From Deuterostichococcus epilithicus (Eukaryota > Chlorophyta > Trebouxiophyceae > Prasiolales > Stichococcaceae): a stretch of 64,000 nt of DNA. Position numbers and translations under genes: made by a program. Of the stretch, positions 31,068-43,100 are shown piece by piece; position 1 is the first letter of the stretch; the number at the start of each line of letters is the position of its first letter. The notes below the pieces were generated by a model that was not told where the DNA came from, searched no databases, and saw nothing but the letters and a program-made list of their open reading frames with translations. The stretch covers positions 2,716,501 through 2,780,500 of the forward strand of contig JAVTLE010000005.1 in NCBI GenBank assembly GCA_033439295.1, given 5' to 3'.

Positions 31068-31735
31068 ATGGTGGACGGGGAACAAAAGCCTGACATCAAA
31101 CCTGACGACGCGGCTACAACCATCCAGCTGGTGGTCAAAGACCAGCAGGGTCAGTGCTGACACAACTCGTGACCACACTAATGCGGTGATGCGTTTGAGG
31201 GTCCTGTGCCCAGGATGCCCATTGATGACGAGCTAAGCGTGTACAATGTAATGGCTGGCCGTAGGCGGCGAGCTGCACTTCAAGGTCAAGGCGCACACCA
31301 AGTTCGAGAAGATCTTCAACGTGAGAGCCTTCATGCAGAGTGTTCTGTTGTGAAAAATACTTTCGCCTGCTCTTAGTCGCATCAGCGGACCACGCCTGAC
31401 CTCTGCAGCGCCAGTGGATGAGTGCCCCTGATGCACCAATCTACATTCGGCCGGCAGGCCTACGCCACAAAGAAGTCCATCGGAGTGGAAACTATGAAGT
31501 TCCTGTTCGATGGCGCCCGGCTGCGACCCACGCAGACGCCAGGTGGGCTGGCGCATCTGTGTGAAGGGCGCCCAGAAGTGACTGTGCTTGTGCTGCTTGC
31601 GCTGCCCGCTAGCATCTGTCGTTCTCAAAGCAAAGCACAGCCCTGATGCTGAGTTTGCCATCTGCAGCGGAAGTCGGTCTTGAAAATGATGACTGCATCG
31701 AAGCGATGGTCGAGCAGCTGGGCGGTGGCTGGTGA
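31068..31735 (+). CDS. SUMO: SUMO, small ubiquitin-like modifier
   Basis: Seen: four exons, 31068-31149, 31265-31320, 31458-31542 and 31668-31735, GT-AG and phase-consistent, giving 96 residues. The reading is MVDGEQKPDIKPDDAATTIQ, LVVKDQQGGELHFKVKAHT, then YATKKSIGVETMKFLFDG, ARLRPTQTP, then EVGLENDDCIEAMVEQLGGGW. It has the ubiquitin fold, the SUMO-specific FLFDG...TP segment and the C-terminal di-glycine. Only one or two residues (GW, or W alone) would be removed by a SUMO protease. The N-terminal tail has acidic/lysine residues, including a KPDIKPDD segment, but I do not see a strong psi-K-x-E site. Known: SUMO is conjugated to lysines of target proteins, mainly nuclear. Start chosen at 31068 because the sequence upstream is not SUMO-like. 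Confidence 0.93.
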
Positions 31736-32612
31736 TCTGAGGCAGCGCGGGGAGGCGATGCCGAGAACTGCCCTGGGTGATGCCGGAATGCTGTTGCACC
31801 TCGGGGTCGGCACTGCTGGCTGCGACCTTGCTGTGGGGTGTAGCCAAGGGGAAGAATGTCAATGGGTGAAGCAGCTGGGCGGCGGCCGATGACCGGAGTC
31901 AATTTCCAGCTTCATCAAACCGGAGGTACCAGGTGTGATGCTGCGGCAGACGTCAATGGATGTGGACATGAACAAATAATGAGGATGGGGCTTATAGTGC
32001 ACAAATTAGAACGTCTTTCATTTCGCTGAGGAGAGCACGTAGCCCTGGTGAGAGGGCTGGTGAGGCAAAGTCGACTGGAACTGCAGCCTGAGCAGATACT
32101 GCCCGAGCACGATCTTTACATAAGGTATGGGTACTGTGGTGTAAATAAGACCAACAGAGCCGTCCTTCCTGAAGCAAATCAGCTAACATTCCACCTCCTG
32201 CAACAATGTGGCTCGCACCAGCCATGCGCCCACTTATTGCAGCACCACCTGCCAAGCCATGCATCGATGCAGCACGACACTTTCTGACACCGCCAACGAG
32301 CTGTGCCCCCGGATCTTTTGCGAAGTGGCCCTTCCTCACAGGTACTCGGGCGACAAAACGAGCTTCTTGCCTGCAATTGCGAATTATAGGAGCACGTCTC
32401 AGGCGCTGCCAACGCTGCACATCCAGCAACCAGTGCATGCAAGCAGGGGTGCACCCACAGCTGGAATGGCACACGAACACACCTTGCACGATGGTGCCGG
32501 CAAACGAGCCCTGTGACGACTGCGTCACATCCTGCAGTGCACAGCCACAAGCTCTCACAGTCCCGTACAGTCACGTGTCTGTACACGGCAATTTCCAAAT
32601 TCTGCTCCATGA
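31736..32612. other. Convergent intergenic region between SUMO and the TBC Rab-GAP gene
   Basis: About 875 bases with no recognisable exon; the longer open frames are not homologous to anything I know. A TGTAA at 32140 (plus strand) and a TTACA at 32116-32120 (TGTAA on minus) are close together. The two transcripts may therefore overlap by a few tens of bases. Confidence 0.45.
32140..32144 (+). terminator. TGTAA poly(A) signal candidate of SUMO
   Basis: TGTAA followed by ATAAGA, 405 bases beyond the SUMO stop. It is the first good plus-strand candidate I noticed in the region. Confidence 0.35.
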
Positions 32613-35600
32613 CTATGCTCCGCCACAGTCCGCGTCCCCATCAGCCCTGCACAATCCCACCTTGATGGTGATCATATGCTCCTCTTCCTCCGGCGGCGGC
32701 TGCTGCGGTGTGCGGTAGCCGTTCCCGGAGTCACCCTGCCGCTGCGGCGGCGTCGCCCGGCTGCCATTCGAGTATGCCCGCTTGATGCGGTGCATCGTGT
32801 CGAGGCTGCTCGCCAGCTTGCTCTTCGGCGCCTGCTGCTGCTGCTGTTGCTGCTGCTTCGCCGCCGACGCCGGTAGGTCGACCGCCGCCACAGCCTGCTC
32901 TATATCTGCGCAGGAGGACCATGGGCCGTGAGGTGTAGATTCGCACGACAATTTGTGATGACAGTTGCGCAGCAGAAAGCAAACCCGCCTATGTAAGGAG
33001 ATGCCAGGAGGAAGGCCAGCGCACACTCAACCGATGTTGCCGATGCGACTGACTAAGAAGCACAGCGAACCACATCTGACGTGTGTGTGGCTTGGCCGGT
33101 GGTGTCATTCGCATTGCTGATCCGCCTAGCTTGGCAGCTGCTGTGCTGCGCGTGCTTCTGTGGTGACAATACCCCCCTCGATGCAAGGGTTGGTGAGGCA
33201 GAGCGCCCCGGAAAAGAGACGGGGAGCGGCACAACATTCGAAACATCTCGCTCACCCTCGCCGCCGGAGCGGGTCACGGAGGTGCCCCGCTGGATGGCGC
33301 GCTGCAGGTTCTTCTTGCTCTGCCGCTGCCGCAGGTCCGCCGACATGAATGCCTGCTTCTCCGCCCGGAACTCCTGGATCTTGGACATCGGCATGCTGCC
33401 CACGTGGTCGAAAGCCAGCTGCCGGGAGGAGACAGCGCCGTCAATAGGCAAGCATTTCCCGTCATCGTACACCCATGCAGGCTCATGTCCTGATTTTCCA
33501 CAGCTTCGACCCATGACAGATGGGACAAGCATCTGGCTCCTCTGCAGCCTTGGACTGCAATCAAATCGCTTCAGGACCCTCCGCAATCAACACAGATGGC
33601 GGACCCAAGCAAGCGCAGAGACACATGTGCCGCAACGAACAAGCACAGACTGAACGGACGACAACGGGTCCGCAGGCCCAGCACGCACCGTCATGAGGGC
33701 GTCGCGATCGTGGATGGAGGCATTGGCGGCGCGCAGGTGGTGCAGGATGGAGCCCGCATCGCCGATCTGCATGAGCGCCGCCTCGTTGGTCTTGAGCAGC
33801 CCCAGCGACACACGGTACAGGATCTTGGGGCCCTCGCACAGGAGCGAGTCCCACACCCGCATCGCCGTCTGGGTAGGCAGCCAGCACGGTGGTCAGCTCG
33901 CTTCAGCTCGGGGCGCCGCAGGCCTCGGGGCCCCGCATCAGAGCCTGGAGTGCCTTGAGATGCGGGCACAACATGTCCACGCTCGCATCATGCAGTGGGA
34001 GCAGACACCTACTTGCAAGTAATCAGCCCGGGGACGCACCTCGCTCGGCAGCGTGGTGCAGAAGAGGCACAGAAACCAGTCGGTGGCAACGATGGTGATG
34101 TCGCACTGCACGCTCGACAAATGCGCCGCCAGCTTGGGCATCTTCTCGATGACCAGCTCCTGTAGTTGTGTGAGATACGTGCGTGTTGGCTCCGTGGCCA
34201 TACTCAAGCCTCTGCAGGTGCTCAATGCAGGCAAGAGCTCTTGCAGCGGGTCCCCGAAGGTGAGTGGCCGGACTTGCAAGTAAGGGCGTTGGGGATGATG
34301 ATGCGGTCAGGCCGACTGCCCATGTGGCGCCCAACACAAGGAGGAACCACTGGCAGCAGGCTGGGAAGCGTGGGCACTCACCGCCAATGACTGCATCTCC
34401 ACATGCGCCCCCACGAGGTTGTGCGAATACATGTCTCTGTACAGGATGCCTGCTTGCAATGGAAGGCAGGCCCTTGTCAATTTGCTGTGCTGCAGTGCAC
34501 ACAAGCTCATACACTCGGGGTCGTAACCGAAAACATAACTGACGGCACGCCTGCAGCATGGATGTCCTGCCACACCCAGGCTTCCAAGTATTCTCTAGCA
34601 GCGCAGTGACAGAAAGCGCCCACCTTCGTCGAGCAGCGACACAAGGATCCAGAAGGCGCGCTCCTCGTCCTTCTGCAGCACCAGCAGTAGCATGCCCGCC
34701 AGGTAGTTGAGCCCCTGGCAGTACCCCACCTGCATGGTGCACGATGGCACTTCATGTCAGAGCAGGATCACCAGTGGCCATGGGCATGGCAGCCTCTCTG
34801 CATCGCCCTTGACATCGTGCAGAAGTTCTACGCGTTCTTACACTTAGGAGCACTTCCAAGGCCATACCGATGGGTTGTGCATCGAGTACGCCAGCAGCAC
34901 CCGCTCTAGCAGACCCTGCGCCTCTCGCGTGCTCATCCATACGTTCGTGGGGAAGGTGCGCGGCAGGTCCTGCGAGCGCCACAATCAGAATGTTGGTTGC
35001 GTGCCGACGATGTGGCATGAATGCGACAGACGGCGCCCATCTGGAAACGGTTGCCGAGCGAGCCCCCGGATGCTGATGCACAGAGCAGCGCTGCTGGAGC
35101 CCCCTCCTCCGACTCCATGACACACTGCGTGCAGCTGCGGCTCCGAGCGGCGGGCTGACAGCGTGCATCTGCTCGCAAGGCTGGAATCACGCAGCGCAGG
35201 TGTGAGCTCACAGTGTGGATCTGGCCGATGTCGGAGGAGGAGCCGCGCCCCAGCTCCACCATGCTGCGGTAGTAGTTGGGCCCCTTTTCTGCCGCGCGCG
35301 CCGCCGCGCCGCTTATCACGAACCACTGGTCGGCGCGGTACTGCGGCGGGATGCCCTGATGTTGCAGCAATGACAGGTCTTGCAGCAGTCATGACTATTG
35401 TCCAGGTGGGTATTGCCTGCATGCCGACTTGCCTGCGGGCAGTGCATTCAGCCGTGCTAGCTCACCGTGCCCGAGCTGTGGCAGCCATCAGTCTCTGCAT
35501 CACTCACCTTTCTGCACAGCTTCTTGCGCTCGTCGCCCACGGGCGCCTGGTTCTTCTTTGCGAATTTGAACCACACCTTTGCTGCCTTCTTCTCATTATT

Positions 35601-35708
35601 GTCGCATCGTGCACGCGCTCCTGCCTGCTGGGCTGACAGCCGCACCGGGAAGCCATAGACGTCCAGTTCCATGCTGCTGACGTCGACGGTGGTGTGGACC
35701 TCTGGCAA
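32613..35708 (-). CDS. TBC-domain Rab GTPase-activating protein
   Basis: Seen: about a dozen exons. The N-terminal exon (35708 to about 35507) has MELDVYGFPVRLSAQQ and a basic segment. The TBC domain follows: GIPPQYRADQWFVISGA (about 35370-35210), the arginine-finger motif DLPRTFPTN (about 34970-34940), RVLLAYSMHNPS, the glutamine-finger motif VGYCQGLNYLAGMLLLVL (about 34735-34680), GILYRDMYSHNLVGAHVE, ITIVATDWFLCLFCTTLP (about 34110-34050), and MRVWDSLLCEGPKILYRV (about 33862-33810). The C-terminus is helical (KIQEFRAEKQAF; RQRQSKKNLQRAIQRG), then low complexity with a run of eight Gln (about 32844-32867). Known: TBC proteins use Arg and Gln fingers to stimulate GTP hydrolysis by Rabs. The target Rab is unknown. 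The first exon could lie further upstream. Confidence 0.8.
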
Positions 35709-37185
35709 GATATGCCGGCGAGCGACGCCGGCAGCGGCTTGGACGCCAGCACTCGTTCAGAGATTGCTCAATGGAGCTAGGTCGGCTCGAAGCAGCTGTA
35801 TGTGCCCCCCCCCCCTCACTTCGGAACCGTTTGGTCCTTGTGACACCAACCCCGCTGCTGCCAAAGCTGTGGCCTTGACTGCGATCTAAGTGGTCGATAG
35901 GCAAGCAGCCGATGCCAACGGCACCAAGTCCAATTGTGCAGTAAATAAAATCAAAAGCCAATGGTAGACTCCACAAACCGCTGCACCAGGCGCCGGTCGC
36001 TGTATTGGAATGCTGCACCAAGGCCAGCTGTGTGCTTTTGACGACTTGTTGATGATACAATACGCGTGCAGGAAGGTCACTCCTCTTGCTGCGGACTGTG
36101 TGGGAAGACACTGAAGGACGTTCGTTCGAGGATAAGCACTTGCAACGGCAAACAGCTGAGCGCAAACTGCTAGCCTCGAGTGTACCTTGACAGGGCATTC
36201 GCGGCAGCTGGTACAACATCGTCAGGGTTTAGCACCACTCTGACAGGGTGATTTTAACTTCAAATGCACATGCCTCCGAGCCTGCGACGCAGCCTCAATG
36301 AGTGTGGCGCGCAGCGCCGCTCGGCGACGATGGTCAGTATATCGGGCACAGGCATGTGCTGAGGTCCACTAGGCGGAGCTCTTCGCAATCGAAAGGGCGA
36401 CCCCGCGGGATGGCGGTCATGCGCAGCGTCGATTTGGCACGGTGCCGTGCGGGCACAAGCGCACTCATGATGCCTGGGAAGTCCCGGACATTCCGCTGCG
36501 CCGATCTGCAGCGGTAATTGCAAGCCTGACACAGATGCCGCGGCTGTCCTGGTGCTCTGGTCCGACAGCCGTCCACCCACCGTCGCACCATCGTGATCGC
36601 ATACACCCGCCTTGCTGGCCTGCATGTCGGCTGCAGCACATCTCTTAGCCTCCCAGGACCAGGCGCCGCCGCCAAACGGATGCTATGGCTGTGCAGGTCT
36701 GGCGGTCAGCTGCCGCGCCGCCTGTCGTCTGTCTCCAGCTGCCGTTTCCGACATGCAGGTGCCCTTCGCGAATGCTGTCGCAATGCCATTTTTGAAACTT
36801 CCTAAAGCAGAACTTGTCCGTTCGGCATCCGGCTTTGACATCGAATCTCCATGCAGGCGTCTTGCGTCAGGCGGTACAGTCTGGGGCGGTGGGAAGGAGT
36901 CAGCCACAGCCGTGCAAGGCCGTGTCCACGCACGAGAGGGTGAGGCATTGCCCATTGCTCGTGGTCCCGGTCCGGCAACGGCATGTTGAACATGCACCTG
37001 CAGGGTCTATCGCCCTGCGCGACTTGCAAATTGCAGCTGCGGGTGCCTTGGCATGCACATGGCGCACAAGTCTAGACCAGGACGATGAAACATTACAGTA
37101 TACTGTTGCCTTCCTAACGAGCCACGTGCCATGAAAACTCACACAATGTGTTCTGACTGGTCTGGGCCGCAGCTCCAAGCCTTGC
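35709..37185. promoter_or_regulatory. Long divergent intergenic region between the TBC gene and FGAM synthase
   Basis: About 1.5 kb, the longest gap in the window. It contains a run of eleven C (35805-35815) and one copy of a dispersed repeat (37071-37176). Open frames on both strands around 36600-37000 have no recognisable domain; one might hold a 5' exon encoding a transit peptide for FGAM synthase, but I could not prove it. Confidence 0.4.
37071..37176 (+). repeat. Dispersed repeat, copy A
   Basis: About 106 bases, starting TCTAGACCAGGACGATGAAA and ending near GGCCGCAGCTCC. It aligns to copy B at 43507-43616 with about seven substitutions over the best-matching 88 bases. It lies immediately upstream of the first recognised FGAM synthase exon. 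Confidence 0.8.
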
Positions 37186-40100
37186 ATGCAACGCATGCGC
37201 AGTGCCTGCACGAAGCGCCTTCGGGGCAAGCCGGGCTACGTCACGTCATGCCATGTTGATACAATGTCAATGCAGGCAGACACAGCCTCAGCAGCTGCGC
37301 CGGCACAGGTCTTGGCCAGCAGCAGCGGAGAGGTCACACACCTGTACCGCACACCAGGGCTGTCGGCGTCGGCTGCCGCCTCGCTGCTGAAAGCGGCGCA
37401 GCAGAAGGCATCAGCAGCCATCACGGGCATCGACTCCGAGATCGTGAGTGACCCACAGCCGTGGCAGGAGGCCCACCGCAATATTGGTGCAGGGTCTAGC
37501 AGAGCCGTCTGCAAGTCACTGCGGCGACAGTGCTGTGCACGAGCCTCAACAGACTGATCTGCTCACGAGCACACCGAGGACATCAGCTGCACCCCTGACC
37601 GGCCGTGCTCCCCGGCTGCAGTGCTACAACATCGCGCTGTCGGAGCCGCTGACGCCGGCCGAGGCATCGACGCTGTCGTGGTAAGCCATGCTGCGAGATG
37701 CTCTCGTCATTTGGCTCGTAGCTGCAGCACAGTCTCATGGCGACTGCATCTGGCATGCTGCATTCAGGTCACATTTGTCATCCCTTGCAGGCTGCTCGGG
37801 GAGACCTTCGAGCCAGAGCGCTTGACAGGGGAGAGCCAGCTGTCGGGCTCGGACACCATCGTCGAGGTGTGCTGCCTGCTTGACACTGTTAGACCGGTAT
37901 CTTTCACGCATTGCATCCGCCCGCCTGCAGTTGCGGTGCTTGGGGCACTGCCTATGCATAGGTATAACACCCGGCGGCCAGTGCCAGATATCCGTCGTGA
38001 GGAACGATCAGAGCCCTTCAGGTGCTGCAACCAGACCTGAGACCGCCACTTGCTGCAAATACGCCGACTGGACGTCGCAGGTGGGCCCGCGCAAGAGTTT
38101 TGCGACGGCGTGGTCGGCCAATGCGGCGTCCATCTGCGCCTCGTGCGGCCTCTCCAAGGTAATGCGGCTGGAGGCGTCGCGGCGCTACCGGCTGCGGGCT
38201 CCGGCCGCGCTGTCGGGCGCGGACGCCGCCGCCTTTGCCGGCCTCGTGCACGACCGCATGACTGAGGAGGTGGGTGGCAGCCGATCTGGAGCTACCAAGT
38301 CGTGTCAGACATTTCGCAACGAGGGAGCATGGTCAGGGTAGCACCAGCTCTTGCGCGTGCAGTCTTGCCCGCACTGACCACGAAACATTCTTCAGAAGTA
38401 TCCATGTCAAGAATTTCCATTCGTTTGCCTTGCACGTCAGGTGTACGAAGAGCCGTTGACGTCTTTTGCCAGCGACATGGAGCCGGGCCCTGTCGTCACG
38501 GTGCCCGTCATGGAGCAGGGCCGCCAGGCGCTGGAGGACATCAGCCAGGTGGGCATCACTGCTCATGATGCCATGAGAACGTGCAGCCTCAGCCTGTCAC
38601 ATCTGGGCGCCTGCCTAGACCGGACCATCGTTCACAGGGCGGTGCTTCGCATGGACGTTGCAGCGCTAGCCTGTGGGCAATGGTCAGGTCCAGGCCAGCA
38701 ATGCGGTGCAGGCAGCCCTGAGCTAGCACCCCCTGGACGCAGATTCTTGCCCGTACACTTTCACAACCTCGAATCTGCGCACTCCGCCACGGTGCAGGAG
38801 CTGGGACTGGGCTTCGACGACTGGGACCTGGACTACTACACCAACATGTTCCGGGACGACCTGAAGCGCGACCCCACGAACGTGGAGCTGTTCGACATCG
38901 CGCAGTCCAACTCAGAGCACTCGCGCCACTGGTTCTTCAAGGCCGACATCCAGATCGATGGGCGCTCGATGCCGCAGAGCCTGTTCGACTTGGTCAAGGT
39001 GGGCCCCTGTCCGTCTGTCTGCTGGCTCACTCTGCTGTCCATGCGAGGCCCCGCGTGTGCAGCATGCGGCATCAAGGCAGTAGGTGTGCAACATGGTGCG
39101 AATAATGAGCCTGAAGGGCGCTGAGCACAGTCTGGCGCTCGAGTTTCAAGCATGCCAAGAGGCTTTGGCAAGACGATGAAGCTACTGCCTGGAGTGATTA
39201 ATGTGTAATTCAACTTTCTGACACATTCATCATTGCCTGCTTGCCTGCAGGCGCCGCTGGAGGCGGCGCCTCGGAACTCCGTCATCGGCTTCCACGACAA
39301 CTCGTCGGCGCTGCGCGGCGGCCCCGTGACGCCGCTGCTGCCGCAGGTGCCTGGCGCGCCGTCGGCACTGGCGCCGCGGCAGCGCGACTGGGACCTGCTG
39401 CTGACCGCGGAGACGCACAACTTCCCCTGCGCCGTGGCGCCCTACCCGGGTGAGAACCTGGGATAGGAACTGCAGTGCCCAGAGGCACAGGCATGCCTGT
39501 CGCGGAGCAGGTCCCCAGGTGCTGATCTGGATTGGTAGCGGCTTGCAGCCATGGGCCAGTGTGTGCGCAGCCTCACAACATACACAGAAAAGCTTGCAGG
39601 CAGCCTGTCAGGATGCATCGTCTGACAGATAGCCCTCTCGCAGGCGCGGAAACTGGCGCGGGCGGCCGCATCCGTGACACGCACGCGACGGGCACCGGCT
39701 CCATCATGGGCGTCGCCACCGCCGGCTACTGCGTCGGCAACCTGCAGCTGGAGGGCTACACACAGGTACCGCTCGGTTGGCAGCAAGTCCCCAGCATAGT
39801 GACCTGGACGACGGCAGATCCTGACTGCGCCAGCAGATTGCGCCAAAAGGCCCATCCAAGGAGGCTGAGCTGTATCAAAGGACTTTGGGGACTCGACACG
39901 CAGCCGTGGCAGATCGAGGCATGGCTGCACCCAATAGATGCACGTCCAATATCGGGAGGTTGAGCAGCAACGAACCGGGACCTGGCACTCGCTGCTCACT
40001 GTTCTGTTTGGAGCACAGCCGTGGGAGGACGAGACGTGGCAGTATCCGGAGAGCCTGGCGTCGCCGCAGCAGATCCTGACGGACGCCTCCAACGGCGCCA

Positions 40101-43100
40101 GCGACTACGGCAACAAGTTCGGGGAGCCGGTGCTGGCGGGCTACACACGCACCTTCGGCATGCGGCTGCCCAACGGCGAGCGCCGCGAGTGGATCAAGCC
40201 CATCATGTTTAGGTGTGAACGCCCCAGATGCACCGTCGTCGCGGACAAATCCTGCTGAGCTACATCTTGACCCATGTGTTGTTGATCACGACAAGAACTT
40301 TCAGTGCATCGAACTACAGGTGTGGACTGGTTGATTGAGCGCACCGGAGAGCTGCGCCTGCGCAAACAGCCTCCCTCAGCATGACAGCATGACAGCATCA
40401 CAGCATCACTCAACATGGGCTTGTGCGACTTTGTCCACACTTCAAACTTTCAGCTCCTGTGGAACTGCAGCGCGGGGCTGGGGCAGATCGACCACGACCA
40501 CCTGGACAAGCTGGACCCGGCGCTGGGCATGCTGATCGTCAAGATTGGGGGCCCCGCCTACCGCATCGGCATGGGCGGCGGCGCCGCCTCCTCGGTGCCC
40601 TCCGGCGGCCGCGAGGGCGCCAACGCCGCCGACCTCGACTTTAACGCCGTGCAGGTGAACTGCCTGGCGCTGGTTGCTGTTGAGCTGTGGCGGGCTTCTC
40701 GCTGGTGGGCAGACGGGCCCACAGTCTGCACGGAACTGTCAAGAGCACTATGCTGCTCCGTGTACAACGCTGCCCTGATCTTGCCCTGGGACGGGCCTGC
40801 GCCACGCTGCCGTCCTGGCCACGCGCAGCAAAACTCGTCGCCTACTCAGACGTCGCCCGGTGCTTGAACCCTAGGTTCGTGTGGTGTGCAGCGGGGGGAT
40901 GCGGAGATGGCGCAGAAGCTGTGGCGAGTGGTGCGCGGCTGCGTTGAGCTGGGTATGCGCAACCCCATCCAGCAGATCCACGACCAGGGCGCCGGCGGCA
41001 ACTGCAACGTCGTCAAGGAGATCATCTACCCCCTGGGCGCCGAGATCAACGTCCGCAAGGTGCCTGCTGTGCCCTCGCCCCGCAGGCGCGACTGCTCGCT
41101 GCAGAAACGCTGAGCAGCAGGCGAGCGCGTTGGTCCTGTTCTTGCGGCAGTGCGATGGTGGTCAAGCGTCAACAGTGCCGCTGCACGAGACAAAATGCTG
41201 CAACACTTGATGTCGGGTGTCTGAACGGCGCTCTGCTGGCGCGCTGCAGATCAAGTTGGGCGACCCGACGATGTCGGTGCTGGAGATATGGGGCGCAGAG
41301 TACCAGGAAAACGACTGCGTGCTACTGAAGCAGGAGGACGCGCCCGCTTTCGAGGCCATCTGCGCCCGCGAGCGCTGCAGCATGCAGGTGGCGGCCCGCC
41401 CCATGATTCCTTGCTTGAAAACTTGTCTCTCGCCAACAGCCGGCCAGCACGCTGCGCCATGGTCCTGCTGTGGCCGGCTCCTCGCTTAGCGTGGGATGAG
41501 CGGAGCTGGCCGTCACTCGGCGAGTGGCTGAGCCTGCTGTGCCGGCAGTGCGAGCAAGTGCAGAGGGGCAGCTCCATGCCCCATGCCCCATGCACCGACC
41601 GCTTCCGTCCTGGCGTGCACCAGGTGCTGGGTGAGATCAACGGCAGTGGCCGCATCACGCTGGTGGACGCCACGGCGCCCCCCGAATCGCCCACCCCCGT
41701 CGACCTGGACCTGGAGAAGGTGCCAGATCAAAGCCGAATTTCCCTTCTATCGTTTTCGGTGCCTCCCTAGGGTCACGACAGTCATCCAAACCCTGCCAGT
41801 GGGTATTGGTCGTCCTTCCTGGCGGGAGCCGGTCAACTCCTGGCGGGAGTCGGTCAACTCATGGCTCACAAAAGTGTGGACGTGCATAGGTGCTGGGCAA
41901 GATGCCCAACAAGACCTTCAAGTACGAGCGGCAGCAGCCCATGCACGAGGCCTTCAGCCTGCCCGAGGTGCGAAGTCGTCATGCACCGCGAATTCTGCCC
42001 ATAACAGCGCCTGCCTGCGCCTGCAGCTCACCCCGATCGAGCCTATCGTTCTGCAAAGATTCCTTTGCAGCCCCAAGTGATGGAGCACAGAGCATTGATG
42101 GCCCCCGTTGGTGATCCATGGCCCCCATTGGTGATCTTTGCGTGTGAGAATCTTGTGCTGTCGTGGCCAGGGCACCAGCGTGATGGAGGCGCTTGACCGG
42201 GTGTTGCGGCTGCCGTCGGTGGCCTCCAAGCGCTTCCTGACCACCAAGGTGGACCGCAGCGTCACCGGCCTCGTCGCCCAGCAGCAGTGCGTCGGCCCCC
42301 TGCAGGTGCGCCGCCTGCGAGCACATTCATCCCAACTGCGGCAGGTTCATGTCCTGAGTGATAATGCAGAGCTGGTTCGCGATCCTTGTGCGCCCTCCTT
42401 GAGGACTGGTGATGACTTGACCGAGGTGGCAAATGCAGACGAGGTGCCGGCTTCCTGTGAGTGCCATTTGACTGAAAGCCTGACGTGCTTGCCGCTGCTG
42501 CCGCTCCTCCAAGACGGTTTCGGCAGCAGTGCCATCAGCTTGCCAGGCTGCTGAGCCTGGTACCGGATCCTATGCTGCAGCTGCCGCTGGCGGATGTCGC
42601 CGTGATGGCGCAGTCGCACTTCGGGCTGACGGGCGCCGCCACCTCCATCGGCGAGCAGCCTTACAAGGTGACCACCATGCGCCTGACCTCACAGCAGCCA
42701 ACTGACCTGACTCCATATCGCTGTCGCCATCATCTTCCCCAGAGTCAGCCCCGCATCGGATATTGCACAGCCGCCTTTCGGCTCCACGTCAGCAGTGTCC
42801 CACCCCTTCTCCGCATGCCCCGCATCCAGGGGCTCATCGATCCGGCGGCCATGGCGCGGCTGGCGCTGGGCGAGGCGCTGACCAACCTGGTGTGGGCGGC
42901 GGTCACCTCCCTGCCCGACATCAAGGCCTCCGTCAACTGGATGTACGCCGCCAAGATGGGGCAGGAGGGCGCCACCATGTACGATGCAGCCATTGCGCTC
43001 AGGTGAAACCCTATGAGACACAGTCGGATATGCGATTCCCTCAATTTGAGGGAAGGCAGCCCCAGAGCACAGAGTGACAGCGTGGACCACAGGAGCAGGT

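Noticed and set aside
31992-32558. A 188-codon minus-strand open frame between SUMO and the TBC gene
   Set aside because: It has no recognisable domain, an irregular Cys/His/Arg-rich composition and no splice partners; it is most likely 3' UTR or spacer sequence.
36600-37000. Possible transit-peptide exon for FGAM synthase
   Set aside because: A Ser/Ala/Arg-containing open frame exists, but I could not find a donor that joins in phase to the exon at 37277 with confidence, so it was not annotated.
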